DNA of 7,949 bases. It comes from Acidobacteriaceae bacterium (lineage in GTDB: Bacteria; Acidobacteriota; Terriglobia; Bryobacterales; Bryobacteraceae). Of the stretch, positions 1 through 5,434 are shown piece after piece. Each line of letters begins with the position of its first letter. The first letter of the stretch is position 1. The notes below the pieces were generated by a model that was not told the DNA's origin, made no database searches, and was given only the letters and a program-made list of their open reading frames with translations. A program made the position numbers and the translations under genes. The stretch is taken from assembly GCA_019246575.1 (NCBI GenBank), contig JAFAQG010000551.1, positions 1-7,949 of the forward strand, given 5' to 3'.

Positions 1-18
1 TATTCATGCTAGGTCTTC

Positions 19-30
19 TCTCAGCTGAGA
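19..30. repeat. 12-bp perfect palindrome downstream of rtcB
   Basis: The sequence TCTCAGCTGAGA is its own reverse complement. It lies about 10 bp beyond the rtcB stop codon on the minus strand. As RNA it could form only a short stem (4 bp with a 4-nt loop), and no T-run follows in either direction, so it is not a convincing intrinsic terminator. It may be a protein-binding site or chance. Confidence 0.35.
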
Positions 31-39
31 ACGGCGCGG

Positions 40-1479
40 TCATCCCTTGATAACGCACATAGGCCGCAAGCGTGCGACCTTCTTTGCAAGTCCGGCCTGG
101 TGTACCACCTCGATGACTTCGTCCACGTTCTTATAGGCTTCGGGCAACTCTTCCAGAATGCCGTCGCGCGATCCGCTGCGGACGAAAATGCCATTCTGCT
201 CCAATTTCCGTTGCTCTTCGCGCGCGTCTTTACCTTTGCGTACAGCAGTCCGACTCATGACGCGACCGGCGCCATGACAAACGCTTCCGAACGTTTCCTG
301 CATCGCGCCGGGCTGGCCGACTAATACCCAGGACGCCGTGCCCATACTTCCCGGGACAAACACAGGCTGACCGACAGTTTGGTACGGCCGCGGAATCTCA
401 GGGTGGCCGGGTGGAAACGCTCGCGTCGCGCCTTTTCGGTGAACAAGGACTTCTCGCGTCTGACCATCAAGCGAATGCTCTTCGCGCTTGGCTATGTTAT
501 GGCAAACGTCATAGATAAGATCGAGGCGAACATTATCCCCGAAAACGCGACGAAAAGCGTCGCGAACGAAATGCATGATGGCCTGACGGTTCGCCCAAGC
601 AAAGTTAGCCGCAGCGGCCATCGCGCCCAGATAGGATTGCCCCGCCTCGGATTGGATAGGAGCGCAGGCGAGCTGACGGTCCGGGAGGACAATTTTGTAT
701 TTCGGCATGACGTCATTCATGAGCGCTACATACTCCGTGCAAACCTGGTGACCGAGGCCACGAGAACCGGAATGGATCAGTACGACTGCTTGTCTCTCGT
801 CCAGGTGTAGTGCTCGAGCAGCGTCGCGGTCGTGGATCTCATCGACATACTGCACTTCCAGGAAATGGTTACCGCTGCCAAGCGTTCCTAATTGCGGGTA
901 TCCGCGCTCCTTGGCTCGATCCGAGACCTTGTTGACCAGCACGCCTGGAATCGCTCCGCCGGCTTCGGCAAACTCGGGATCCGACTCCTCGCCGTAGCCA
1001 TTCGCGACCATCCAACGTGCGCCTTCGCGTAGAACACTGTCCAGCTCGGCGCGTTTAATTTTCACTCGCCCTTCCGTTCCCGTCCCGCAAGGAATATCCC
1101 GGAACAGTTGGTCTACCAGCTTCTTTAGAGTTGGCCGGACGTCATTCTCTTGCAGGTTCGTACCGACCAGACGCACGCCGCAGTTAATATCAAACCCTAC
1201 GCCGCCCGGAGAGACGACGCCTGATCCCATATCTGTAGCGGCGACTCCGCCGATCGGGAATCCGTACCCTTGATGGATATCGGGCATTGCAAGGCTTGGC
1301 CCTACAATGCCGGGCAACATCGCAACGTTAACGGCCTGTTGCAACGATTGATCCTTCCGGATTTGGTCGATAAGTAATGCGCTAGCGTAAAGCCTTACAT
1401 CGGTAAGCATTCCGAGGCTCTCGTCCCGGGGAATGCGATAGCGCAGCGAATCGATCGCTTCAACCGTAAGGTCGGCCAT
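40..1479 (-). CDS. rtcB: RtcB family tRNA-splicing/RNA-repair ligase
   Basis: RtcB joins RNA 2',3'-cyclic phosphate or 3'-phosphate ends to 5'-OH ends, using GTP and Mn2+ through a histidine-GMP intermediate. The 479-residue length is typical. Visible motifs are GVGFDINCG (Asp97, Cys100), GSGNHFLE (Asn204, His205), HSGSRGLGH (His236), CHNIAKREEH (His327) and CHGAGRVMSR (His402). These match in order and spacing the metal ligands and the guanylated histidine known from archaeal RtcB. The protein ends in Lys-Gly, as usual for the family, so it looks complete and active. The start ATG overlaps the archease stop codon by one base (TGATG), which implies translational coupling. No RtcR-type sigma-54 activator or rtcA cyclase gene is in the window, unlike the E. 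coli rtc operon. Whether the physiological substrate is tRNA or damaged RNA cannot be read from the sequence. Confidence 0.97.
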   Translation of the reverse strand: MADLTVEAIDSLRYRIPRDESLGMLTDVRLYASALLIDQIRKDQSLQQAVNVAMLPGIVGPSLAMPDIHQGYGFPIGGVAATDMGSGVVSPGGVGFDINCGVRLVGTNLQENDVRPTLKKLVDQLFRDIPCGTGTEGRVKIKRAELDSVLREGARWMVANGYGEESDPEFAEAGGAIPGVLVNKVSDRAKERGYPQLGTLGSGNHFLEVQYVDEIHDRDAARALHLDERQAVVLIHSGSRGLGHQVCTEYVALMNDVMPKYKIVLPDRQLACAPIQSEAGQSYLGAMAAAANFAWANRQAIMHFVRDAFRRVFGDNVRLDLIYDVCHNIAKREEHSLDGQTREVLVHRKGATRAFPPGHPEIPRPYQTVGQPVFVPGSMGTASWVLVGQPGAMQETFGSVCHGAGRVMSRTAVRKGKDAREEQRKLEQNGIFVRSGSRDGILEELPEAYKNVDEVIEVVHQAGLAKKVARLRPMCVIKG

Positions 1480-1892
1480 CAGACATCAACATACACCTCG
1501 GCCACCCATCGGCCGTCAGTTTGTCTGAGACTCAGTTGATGATAGGTGACGGCCTTTACGACTACTTTGGGGGGATGCCGCCCGGCATCGCGCGCTTCAC
1601 CGACTGCAATCGCGTCGATTCTTGATTCAGTTAGACTTGGAATTTCAAATTCCTTAAACGTCATCCGCTTGGAATCGATGTAATACAGCACTTCGTTCAG
1701 CCAATTTACGAGCAGCGTTTCATAGCCGGAACCCTCCACAACGAGAGATATGCGTTCTCTGCTTACTATTTTCGACGAGTCCATGATGATCGAAACCACT
1801 GCGAGGGCACAGTTAGCGAACAGCTCTTCGAGGCTTCGGCCGTAAGCACGAAAACCGATATCGGCCGGGTGGTCCAAGAATTCGAACTTCAT
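1479..1892 (-). CDS. Archease, RtcB activator
   Basis: Archease promotes RtcB guanylation and lets the ligase turn over many times. The 137-residue product opens with MKFEFLDHPADIGFRAYG, the family's acidic N-terminal signature (Asp7, Asp11). It continues with SLEELFANCALA in the first helix and ends VYVDV, with an acidic residue (Asp136) near the C-terminus as in known archeases, where such aspartates help bind metal. I chose the ATG at 1892 because the family signature begins directly there. An upstream in-frame TTG at 1922 would add ten unconserved residues. The gene precedes rtcB with a one-base overlap, so the two are certainly co-transcribed and probably made in a fixed ratio. The ribosome-binding site is weak (AGCGAG just before the start). 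Confidence 0.93.
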   Translation of the reverse strand: MKFEFLDHPADIGFRAYGRSLEELFANCALAVVSIIMDSSKIVSRERISLVVEGSGYETLLVNWLNEVLYYIDSKRMTFKEFEIPSLTESRIDAIAVGEARDAGRHPPKVVVKAVTYHQLSLRQTDGRWVAEVYVDV

Positions 1893-1910
1893 GCTCGCTA
1901 TTCTCGAACT

Positions 1911-1922
1911 TTGGTTACCCAA
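1911..1922. promoter_or_regulatory. Imperfect palindrome in the archease/dtd divergent spacer
   Basis: TTGGTTACCCAA has 4-bp arms (TTGG/CCAA) around four central bases and sits mid-way in the 50-bp gap between the divergent starts at 1892 and 1943. Both transcription units must start in or near this gap. I could not identify convincing -35/-10 boxes on either strand. It is a candidate operator only, short enough to occur by chance. Confidence 0.2.
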
Positions 1923-1942
1923 TCTGAATGTTTGAGCAATCT

Positions 1943-2401
1943 ATGCGTGCGCTAGTGCAGAGAGTTTCAAATGCGAGCGTTACGGTGTCAGATCGCATTG
2001 TTGCGGAGATAGGCCCAGGACTATTAGTATTTCTTGGGATCAGATTCGATGACACGACCGTGCAAGCCGATTATCTTGCCCGAAAAATAGTGCAACTCCG
2101 TATCTTCTCCGATACGGCGGGAAAAATGAACCGGAGCGTCATACAGGTTTCCGGTGAGCTCCTGATAGTATCGCAATTTACACTTTACGGCGATATCAGG
2201 AAGGGCAACCGACCTTCATACTCTGAAGCTGCCCGGCCTGACATTGCAGAAGAATTGTATAAATACTTTGTAGAAGCATGCCGAAACACAGGAGTTCCGG
2301 TGGCCAGCGGCGTTTTTCAGGCTCACATGCAGGTCCGCCTAGTAAACGACGGCCCCGTAACTTTGTTGTGCTATTCGGAAGAAAATGTGCGTCAGAATTA
2401 G
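1943..2401 (+). CDS. dtd: D-aminoacyl-tRNA deacylase
   Basis: DTD hydrolyses D-amino acids, and glycine mischarged on tRNA-Ala, from tRNA. It proofreads by rejecting L-amino acids. From the ATG at 1943 the protein has 152 residues, close to the family norm. It opens MRALVQRVSNASVTV and contains the catalytic-site motif SQFTLYGD at residues 77-84 (Thr80) and the NDGPVT motif near 136-140, whose Gly-cisPro gives chiral selectivity. GKMNRSV at about 60-66 and GVFQAHMQV at about 123-131 are also family-typical. An earlier in-frame ATG at 1928 would add five residues (MFEQS) outside the conserved start. Neither start has a good Shine-Dalgarno sequence, so the choice rests on conservation. The gene is divergent from the archease-rtcB pair, so RNA repair and tRNA quality control lie back to back. 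Confidence 0.96.
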   Translation: MRALVQRVSNASVTVSDRIVAEIGPGLLVFLGIRFDDTTVQADYLARKIVQLRIFSDTAGKMNRSVIQVSGELLIVSQFTLYGDIRKGNRPSYSEAARPDIAEELYKYFVEACRNTGVPVASGVFQAHMQVRLVNDGPVTLLCYSEENVRQN

Positions 2402-2434
2402 TAAACTCAAGGTGGTTGTGTTACTAACATAAAT

Positions 2435-2719
2435 ATGGCAAGAACTTCGGCGTCCCCGAATAGAGAAATACTCGAAGCGGCTCTACAGGGCCTGGAAGCA
2501 CAAAAGCAGAAATTAGACGAACAGATTAGCCAGGTAAGGTCAATGATGGGCCGCCGGGTTGGAAGGCCGCCCAAGAGTGCCGGCTCCTCATCCGAATCCT
2601 CGGATGGTTCCAGCACCGGAACCGGCAGAAAGAAACGCGTACTTAGCCCCGAGGCTAGGAAGAGGATCGCCGCAGCGCAAAAGAAGCGCTGGGCGAGTTT
2701 TCGCAAATCACAGGGATAA
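2435..2719 (+). CDS. Small basic AT-hook/histone-H1-like protein of unknown function
   Basis: The 94-residue product has three visible parts. Residues 8-37 form a likely amphipathic helix or short coiled coil (EILEAALQGLEAQKQKLDEQ). Residues 40-65 are a flexible Ser/Gly/Lys linker holding VGRPPK, which resembles an AT-hook core (GRP flanked by basic residues). Residues 66-92 are strongly basic, GRKKR followed by SPEARKRIAAAQKKRWA. This last motif is, from memory, common in small hypothetical proteins of Acidobacteriota and related phyla, and resembles helical DNA-binding modules such as NUMOD3. The inference is a nucleic-acid-binding protein that may dimerise. There is no signal peptide or membrane segment. 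The start lies 33 bp after dtd. An AAGGTGG lies about 19 nt upstream of the ATG, too far for a standard ribosome-binding site. A longer overlapping frame (2559-2762) was judged a shadow. The function is not known. Confidence 0.8.
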   Translation: MARTSASPNREILEAALQGLEAQKQKLDEQISQVRSMMGRRVGRPPKSAGSSSESSDGSSTGTGRKKRVLSPEARKRIAAAQKKRWASFRKSQG

Positions 2720-2782
2720 GTTAAAGCGTCCTCGCACGCGTCGTTTGCCAGAGGCGGCTTGAACACTGTAGTTGTCGTGTAT

Positions 2783-2801
2783 CCGAAGGCGGTGCTTTCG
2801 G
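2783..2801 (+). other. Hairpin-forming inverted repeat upstream of acpS
   Basis: CCGAAGGC, GGT, GCTTTCGG can form an 8-bp stem, including one G-U pair, with a three-base loop. It lies in the 129-bp spacer between the small basic gene and acpS, 47 bp before the acpS start. No U-tract follows on the plus strand, so it does not qualify as an intrinsic terminator. It could be a processing or stability element in the transcript. Nothing else supportable was seen in this spacer. Confidence 0.35.
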
Positions 2802-2848
2802 CGCGTTAGCATCGGCTGCCGTTCCGATCGCCGTGTTGCGGACCTGAC

Positions 2849-3238
2849 ATGCACATGATCCTGGGCATCGGCACAGATCTGGCCGAGGTTCCGAGAATTC
2901 GCAGAACCATTGAGCAGTACGGTAACCGATTTCTGAACCGCGTCTTCACGGACGCCGAGAGAACTTATGCTTCAAGAAAGGCGAATGCAGCCGAGCGCTT
3001 TGCCGCTCGCTTTGCTGCGAAAGAGGCCGGGATGAAAGCGCTTGGCACAGGCTGGAGCCAGGGTGTGACGTGGCGCGATATCGAAGTAGTCAATGAGCCG
3101 TCAGGACGACCTACGCTGCGGCTATCCGGTGTGGCGCTGGAGATCGCCGAGCACTCTGGGGTGAAGCGCATCTCGGTCTCCCTTACCCACATCTCGGAAG
3201 TCGCGTTTGCAGTCGTTGTGACAGAGGACGGAAACTGA
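2849..3238 (+). CDS. acpS: Holo-[acyl-carrier-protein] synthase
   Basis: AcpS moves the 4'-phosphopantetheine arm from coenzyme A to a serine of apo-ACP, which activates it for fatty-acid synthesis. The 129-residue length fits the AcpS-type (trimeric) family. The N-terminal motif ILGIGTDLAEVPRI carries the Mg2+-binding Asp10. The second signature RFAARFAAKEAGMKALGTG carries the metal-ligand Glu59. The C-terminal SLTHISEVAFAVVV strand matches the usual SLSH...A.A region. Two starts are possible: ATG 2849 (used here) or ATG 2855, which would begin MILGIG and is equally plausible. A weak GCGGA lies just upstream. The stop codon lies 3 bp from the stop of the convergent phosphatidyltransferase gene, leaving no room for a terminator between them. 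Lipid synthesis therefore occupies both sides of that junction. Confidence 0.96.
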   Translation: MHMILGIGTDLAEVPRIRRTIEQYGNRFLNRVFTDAERTYASRKANAAERFAARFAAKEAGMKALGTGWSQGVTWRDIEVVNEPSGRPTLRLSGVALEIAEHSGVKRISVSLTHISEVAFAVVVTEDGN

Positions 3239-3241
3239 GCT

Positions 3242-3886
3242 TCAGCCGCCTCTCACCTTAGCGGAACCGGCCACCGCTGCCGCAGCGCGAAGCTGGGCAT
3301 CCTCCAGACGTTTCGCTTCCTGATAGGTGAAGATCATACGATGAATTACTGTCAGGTTGCCTAAAACCGCGATCGCCCAGAGCACGGGCGCCATGCGGTC
3401 GAACAACGCGCCGATGATCAGCAGGACGATGCGCTCCGGGCGCTCCAGGAAACCGACCTTACAGCTCGGAATGATGTTCTCGGCACGGGTACGTGTATAG
3501 CTGATCATTACCGAAGCGGTCATGACAACGGACGTTAGCACCACGTAAGACGGCCGATTAATGGTGCCGTAATAAACGAGAAGCCCCACTAGCAGACCGA
3601 GATCCGAATACCGGTCGAGCACCGAATCGAAAAACGCGCCAAAGCGCGTCACGCGATTGGTTTCCCGTGCTACGCGCCCGTCCACCATGTCGAACAGGCC
3701 GGCGAAAATGATCACCAGTCCGGCGGTCCGGAACCTCCCAAACGCAAGGAACCCGGCCGCCACCATGTTGATCAACAGCCCGAGAAAGGTCAGGACATTG
3801 GGGTTAATTTTCGAAAGCGCAAGTGCCCGGACAATTAGCCTGATGACTCGGTTGGCGGCCAGACCAATTGCGCGAGTGTAGGTCAT
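3242..3886 (-). CDS. CDP-alcohol phosphatidyltransferase, phosphatidylinositol-phosphate synthase-like
   Basis: This integral membrane enzyme would transfer a phosphatidyl group from CDP-diacylglycerol to an alcohol to make a phospholipid head group. The full family signature is present at residues 66-91: Asp66, Asp69-Gly70, Ala73-Arg74, Gly83, Asp87 and Asp91, with exactly the canonical spacing. The four aspartates bind the metal ions. Hydrophobic segments at about 30-64, 96-130 and 152-185 fit the six-helix fold. The segment RAENIIPSCKVGFLERPER (about 134-152) resembles the head-group pocket of phosphatidylinositol-phosphate synthases more than PgsA or PssA, so inositol phosphate or a similar polyol phosphate is the best guess. 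The C-terminal 25 residues are an Ala/Arg-rich tail outside the domain. The gene starts 10 bp after greA and is surely in its operon. Family confidence is high; substrate confidence is low. Confidence 0.9.
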   Translation of the reverse strand: MTYTRAIGLAANRVIRLIVRALALSKINPNVLTFLGLLINMVAAGFLAFGRFRTAGLVIIFAGLFDMVDGRVARETNRVTRFGAFFDSVLDRYSDLGLLVGLLVYYGTINRPSYVVLTSVVMTASVMISYTRTRAENIIPSCKVGFLERPERIVLLIIGALFDRMAPVLWAIAVLGNLTVIHRMIFTYQEAKRLEDAQLRAAAAVAGSAKVRGG

Positions 3887-3896
3887 CTACTTCTGC

Positions 3897-4367
3897 TTAC
3901 GAGGGCTCGCCATGGATGGTTGTCAAGCTAATAATTTCCATTTCCCTGACGCCGTCAGGAATGTTGATTTTCACGGTATCACCGACACGCTTCCCGAGAA
4001 GACCTCGCCCAATGGGAGAGCTAGTAGAGATCTTTCCGTTCGCGACGTCGGCTTCCTCGCTGGTGACCAGATTGTACGTCTGCTCCTCGTCCTTGTTTAG
4101 GTCGAGGACCACGACTTGGGAGCCCAACCCGACGCGGTCGCGCGGAATTTTCGACATATCGATCATGGACAGCTCTCGAAGCCGGGATTGTAGCGAGCCT
4201 AGCTTGGCGTTCACCCAAGCCTGGCGCTCTTTGGCCGCGTGGTATTCGGCATTCTCGCTCAGGTCACCATGCGCGCGAGCCTTTAGGATCTCCTTCGGGA
4301 GCTCATTGCGCAACTCGTACTCTAGCGCCGCGATCTCTTCCTGAAGCTTTTTTTTCAGCTCCTCCAT
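3897..4367 (-). CDS. greA: Transcription elongation factor GreA
   Basis: GreA enters the secondary channel of RNA polymerase and stimulates cleavage of the 3' end of backtracked RNA, rescuing stalled complexes. The 156-residue product has an N-terminal coiled coil (about 1-75) with the loop motif GDLSENAEYHAAKERQ, which supplies the acidic tip (Asp35, Glu38, Glu41). The C-terminal FKBP-like domain contains SPIGRGLLGKRVGDTVKI, a strong GreA signature. Length and both domains are normal. The start ATG is followed by GAGGAG codons and a run of eight A residues (plus-strand T run 4348-4355) encoding Lys5-Lys7, a possible slippage site. An AAGG lies close before the ATG. A TATAAT box 14 bp upstream implies a very short leader. 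The gene leads a two-gene unit with the phosphatidyltransferase and is divergent from the purine cluster. Confidence 0.97.
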   Translation of the reverse strand: MEELKKKLQEEIAALEYELRNELPKEILKARAHGDLSENAEYHAAKERQAWVNAKLGSLQSRLRELSMIDMSKIPRDRVGLGSQVVVLDLNKDEEQTYNLVTSEEADVANGKISTSSPIGRGLLGKRVGDTVKINIPDGVREMEIISLTTIHGEPS

Positions 4368-4381
4368 GCCTTGCCTACTTC

Positions 4382-4387
4382 ATTATA
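4382..4387 (-). promoter_or_regulatory. Perfect -10 box of the putative greA promoter
   Basis: Read on the minus strand, this is a consensus TATAAT that ends 14 bp before the greA ATG. A start of transcription about 7 bp downstream would leave a leader of only about 7 nt. The -35 region (around 4405-4410, AAGCGG on the minus strand) does not resemble TTGACA, and there is no extended TG motif, so the promoter may be activator-dependent or weak. Confidence 0.5.
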
Positions 4388-4411
4388 TGAATTACTCGTT
4401 ATCACCGCTTT

Positions 4412-4427
4412 GCGCCTCAGAGGGCGC
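4412..4427. promoter_or_regulatory. Inverted repeat between the greA and purine-cluster promoters
   Basis: GCGCCT, CAGA, GGGCGC has 5-bp perfect arms (GCGCC/GGCGC), extendable by one G-U pair in RNA. It lies just upstream of both predicted promoters, 14 bp before the plus-strand -35 and next to the minus-strand -35 region. That position suits an operator for a shared regulator. It lacks a T-run and lies outside both predicted transcripts, so a terminator is unlikely. Confidence 0.3.
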
Positions 4428-4440
4428 TATCGTCAGTAGT

Positions 4441-4470
4441 TTGGCGCGCACTAAGTCGAATTGTTACAAT
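4441..4470 (+). promoter_or_regulatory. Putative promoter of the Tudor-like/purQLF cluster
   Basis: TTGGCG (4441-4446, four of six matches to TTGACA) and TACAAT (4465-4470, five of six matches to TATAAT) are separated by 18 bp. Transcription would start near 4477, just ahead of an AGAGGA ribosome-binding site (4478-4483). The box overlaps the upstream ATG at 4469, which is the main reason to prefer the ATG at 4493 for the first gene. No purine riboswitch or PurR-like box was recognised in the short leader. Confidence 0.5.
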
Positions 4471-4492
4471 GACGTATAGAGGATCCCGAGCC

Positions 4493-4732
4493 ATGGCCAA
4501 TAAACCGGCATTTGCGCAGGGAGCACAAGTCGAGCATGGAAAATTCGGCCTCGGCTCGGTGCTCTCCTGTAACGACGAGTACATCGTAATCAAGTTTGAT
4601 GATCATGGCGAGAAGAAGTTTGTAACCTCAATCGTTCTGCCGGCTTTGAAGAAGAGCGATCGTCAGCCGCCGGTCGAGAAGAGGCGCGCTAGCCGGAAAA
4701 AAGCCGCCCCGGCCGCTGCCACCGGTGCCTAA
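4493..4732 (+). CDS. Stand-alone Tudor/SH3-like protein resembling the UvrD/PcrA C-terminal domain (DUF3553-like)
   Basis: The 79-residue product has a compact beta-rich domain at residues 8-53 (AQGAQVEHGKFGLGSVLS, then IVIKFDDHGEKKFV). The pattern G-x-V-x-H-x-x-F-G-x-G-x-V, followed by V-x-F-D-x-x-G-x-K-x-F, is that of the Tudor-like C-terminal domain of PcrA/UvrD helicases, which in PcrA contacts RNA polymerase. Residues 53-79 form a Lys/Arg/Ala-rich tail (KKSDRQPPVEKRRASRKK) that looks disordered and could bind nucleic acid. No helicase part is nearby. The ATG at 4493 is chosen because AGAGGA lies nine bases upstream; the in-frame ATG at 4469 overlaps the predicted -10 box. The gene lies 21 bp ahead of purQ, the place where purS usually sits, but its sequence does not resemble PurS. 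The function is unknown; an RNA-polymerase- or DNA-binding role is inference. Confidence 0.82.
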   Translation: MANKPAFAQGAQVEHGKFGLGSVLSCNDEYIVIKFDDHGEKKFVTSIVLPALKKSDRQPPVEKRRASRKKAAPAAATGA

Positions 4733-4753
4733 TCCGACAGCTTTCTGCCCGAA

Positions 4754-5434
4754 ATGAAGGTTGCCATCGTCGTCTTTCCGGGCAGCAACTGCGACCACGA
4801 CGCTTGGTTCGCGGTTTCCCACAATCTCCGCCGCCGAGCCGAGTTCATTTGGCATAATTCCACAACCCTGGGCGACGTCGATGCCGTGATTTTGCCCGGC
4901 GGATTTTCGTATGGCGATTACTTGAGATGCGGCGCAATCGCAAAGTTCTCCCCGGTGATGCATGCCGTGAAACGGTTTGCGCGGGATGGCGGGCTGGTTC
5001 TGGGGATTTGCAACGGCTTCCAGGTGCTTACCGAATCGGGCTTGCTGCCAGGAGCTCTGGTGCGCAATGCCGGGCTGAAGTTCGTGTGCCGTACAGTGCG
5101 TGTTGAAGTTGCAACCCGTGACTCTCCCTTCACGCGCCTGGCGCGCAAAGGACAGATGCTGCGCCTTCCCGTTGCCCATGGTGAAGGCTGCTATGTTGCG
5201 GATCAAAGAACACTCGACGAACTCGAGGCGGAGGACCGCATCGTGCTTCGATATGCAGAGCCCTGTAACGGTTCCATGCGCGACATAGCGGGCGTCCTCA
5301 ATGCCGGCCGCAACGTAATGGGCATGATGCCTCATCCGGAACGTGCGGCCGACCCTCTGGTCGGCAATACCGATGGAATCACGCTGCTCGAATCGCTTCT
5401 CACCGTACCTTCCCTCGCTGCCTTGACGAAATGA
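4754..5434 (+). CDS. purQ: Phosphoribosylformylglycinamidine synthase, glutaminase subunit PurQ
   Basis: PurQ hydrolyses glutamine and passes ammonia to PurL for conversion of FGAR to FGAM in de novo purine synthesis. The 226-residue protein is a class I amidotransferase of normal length. It shows [11 protein letters not shown] at the N-terminus, the oxyanion region [17 protein letters not shown] (about 47-63), the nucleophile motif GICNGFQVL (Cys86), AHGEG at about 141-145, and the triad motif PHPERA (His194, Glu196). The triad is intact. The usual NPNGS motif reads PCNGS here. There is no clear ribosome-binding site before the ATG, so translation may depend on the gene 21 bp upstream. Its stop overlaps the purL start (ATGA), a sign of coupling between subunits of one complex. 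No purS gene accompanies it. Confidence 0.97.
   Translation: MKVAIVVFPGSNCDHDAWFAVSHNLRRRAEFIWHNSTTLGDVDAVILPGGFSYGDYLRCGAIAKFSPVMHAVKRFARDGGLVLGICNGFQVLTESGLLPGALVRNAGLKFVCRTVRVEVATRDSPFTRLARKGQMLRLPVAHGEGCYVADQRTLDELEAEDRIVLRYAEPCNGSMRDIAGVLNAGRNVMGMMPHPERAADPLVGNTDGITLLESLLTVPSLAALTK

Noticed and set aside
1..7. Possible ATG of a further minus-strand gene at the left edge (base 7), with GAGAGAAG upstream
   Set aside because: Only two codons are visible, so no gene can be supported; it could equally be chance.
2559..2762. Plus-strand frame overlapping the end of the small basic gene
   Set aside because: It is an out-of-frame reading of the same DNA, with Pro/Arg-rich translation. The 2435-2719 frame has the recurring conserved tail motif.
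3868..4344. Open frame of 158 codons on the plus strand opposite greA
   Set aside because: Its serine- and arginine-rich composition is typical of a shadow frame, while greA on the other strand has complete family signatures.
4469..4492. Upstream ATG adding eight residues to the Tudor-like protein
   Set aside because: It overlaps the predicted -10 box, has no ribosome-binding site, and the ATG at 4493 is well placed after AGAGGA.
4368..4492. Purine riboswitch or PurR box ahead of the purine cluster
   Set aside because: The leader after the predicted transcription start is only about 16 nt, and no aptamer-like pairing or known operator consensus was recognised.
4628..5335. Open frame of 235 codons on the minus strand opposite purQ
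   Set aside because: It is antisense to purQ and the end of the Tudor-like gene, with no family motif and no ribosome-binding site recognised. It is a shadow.
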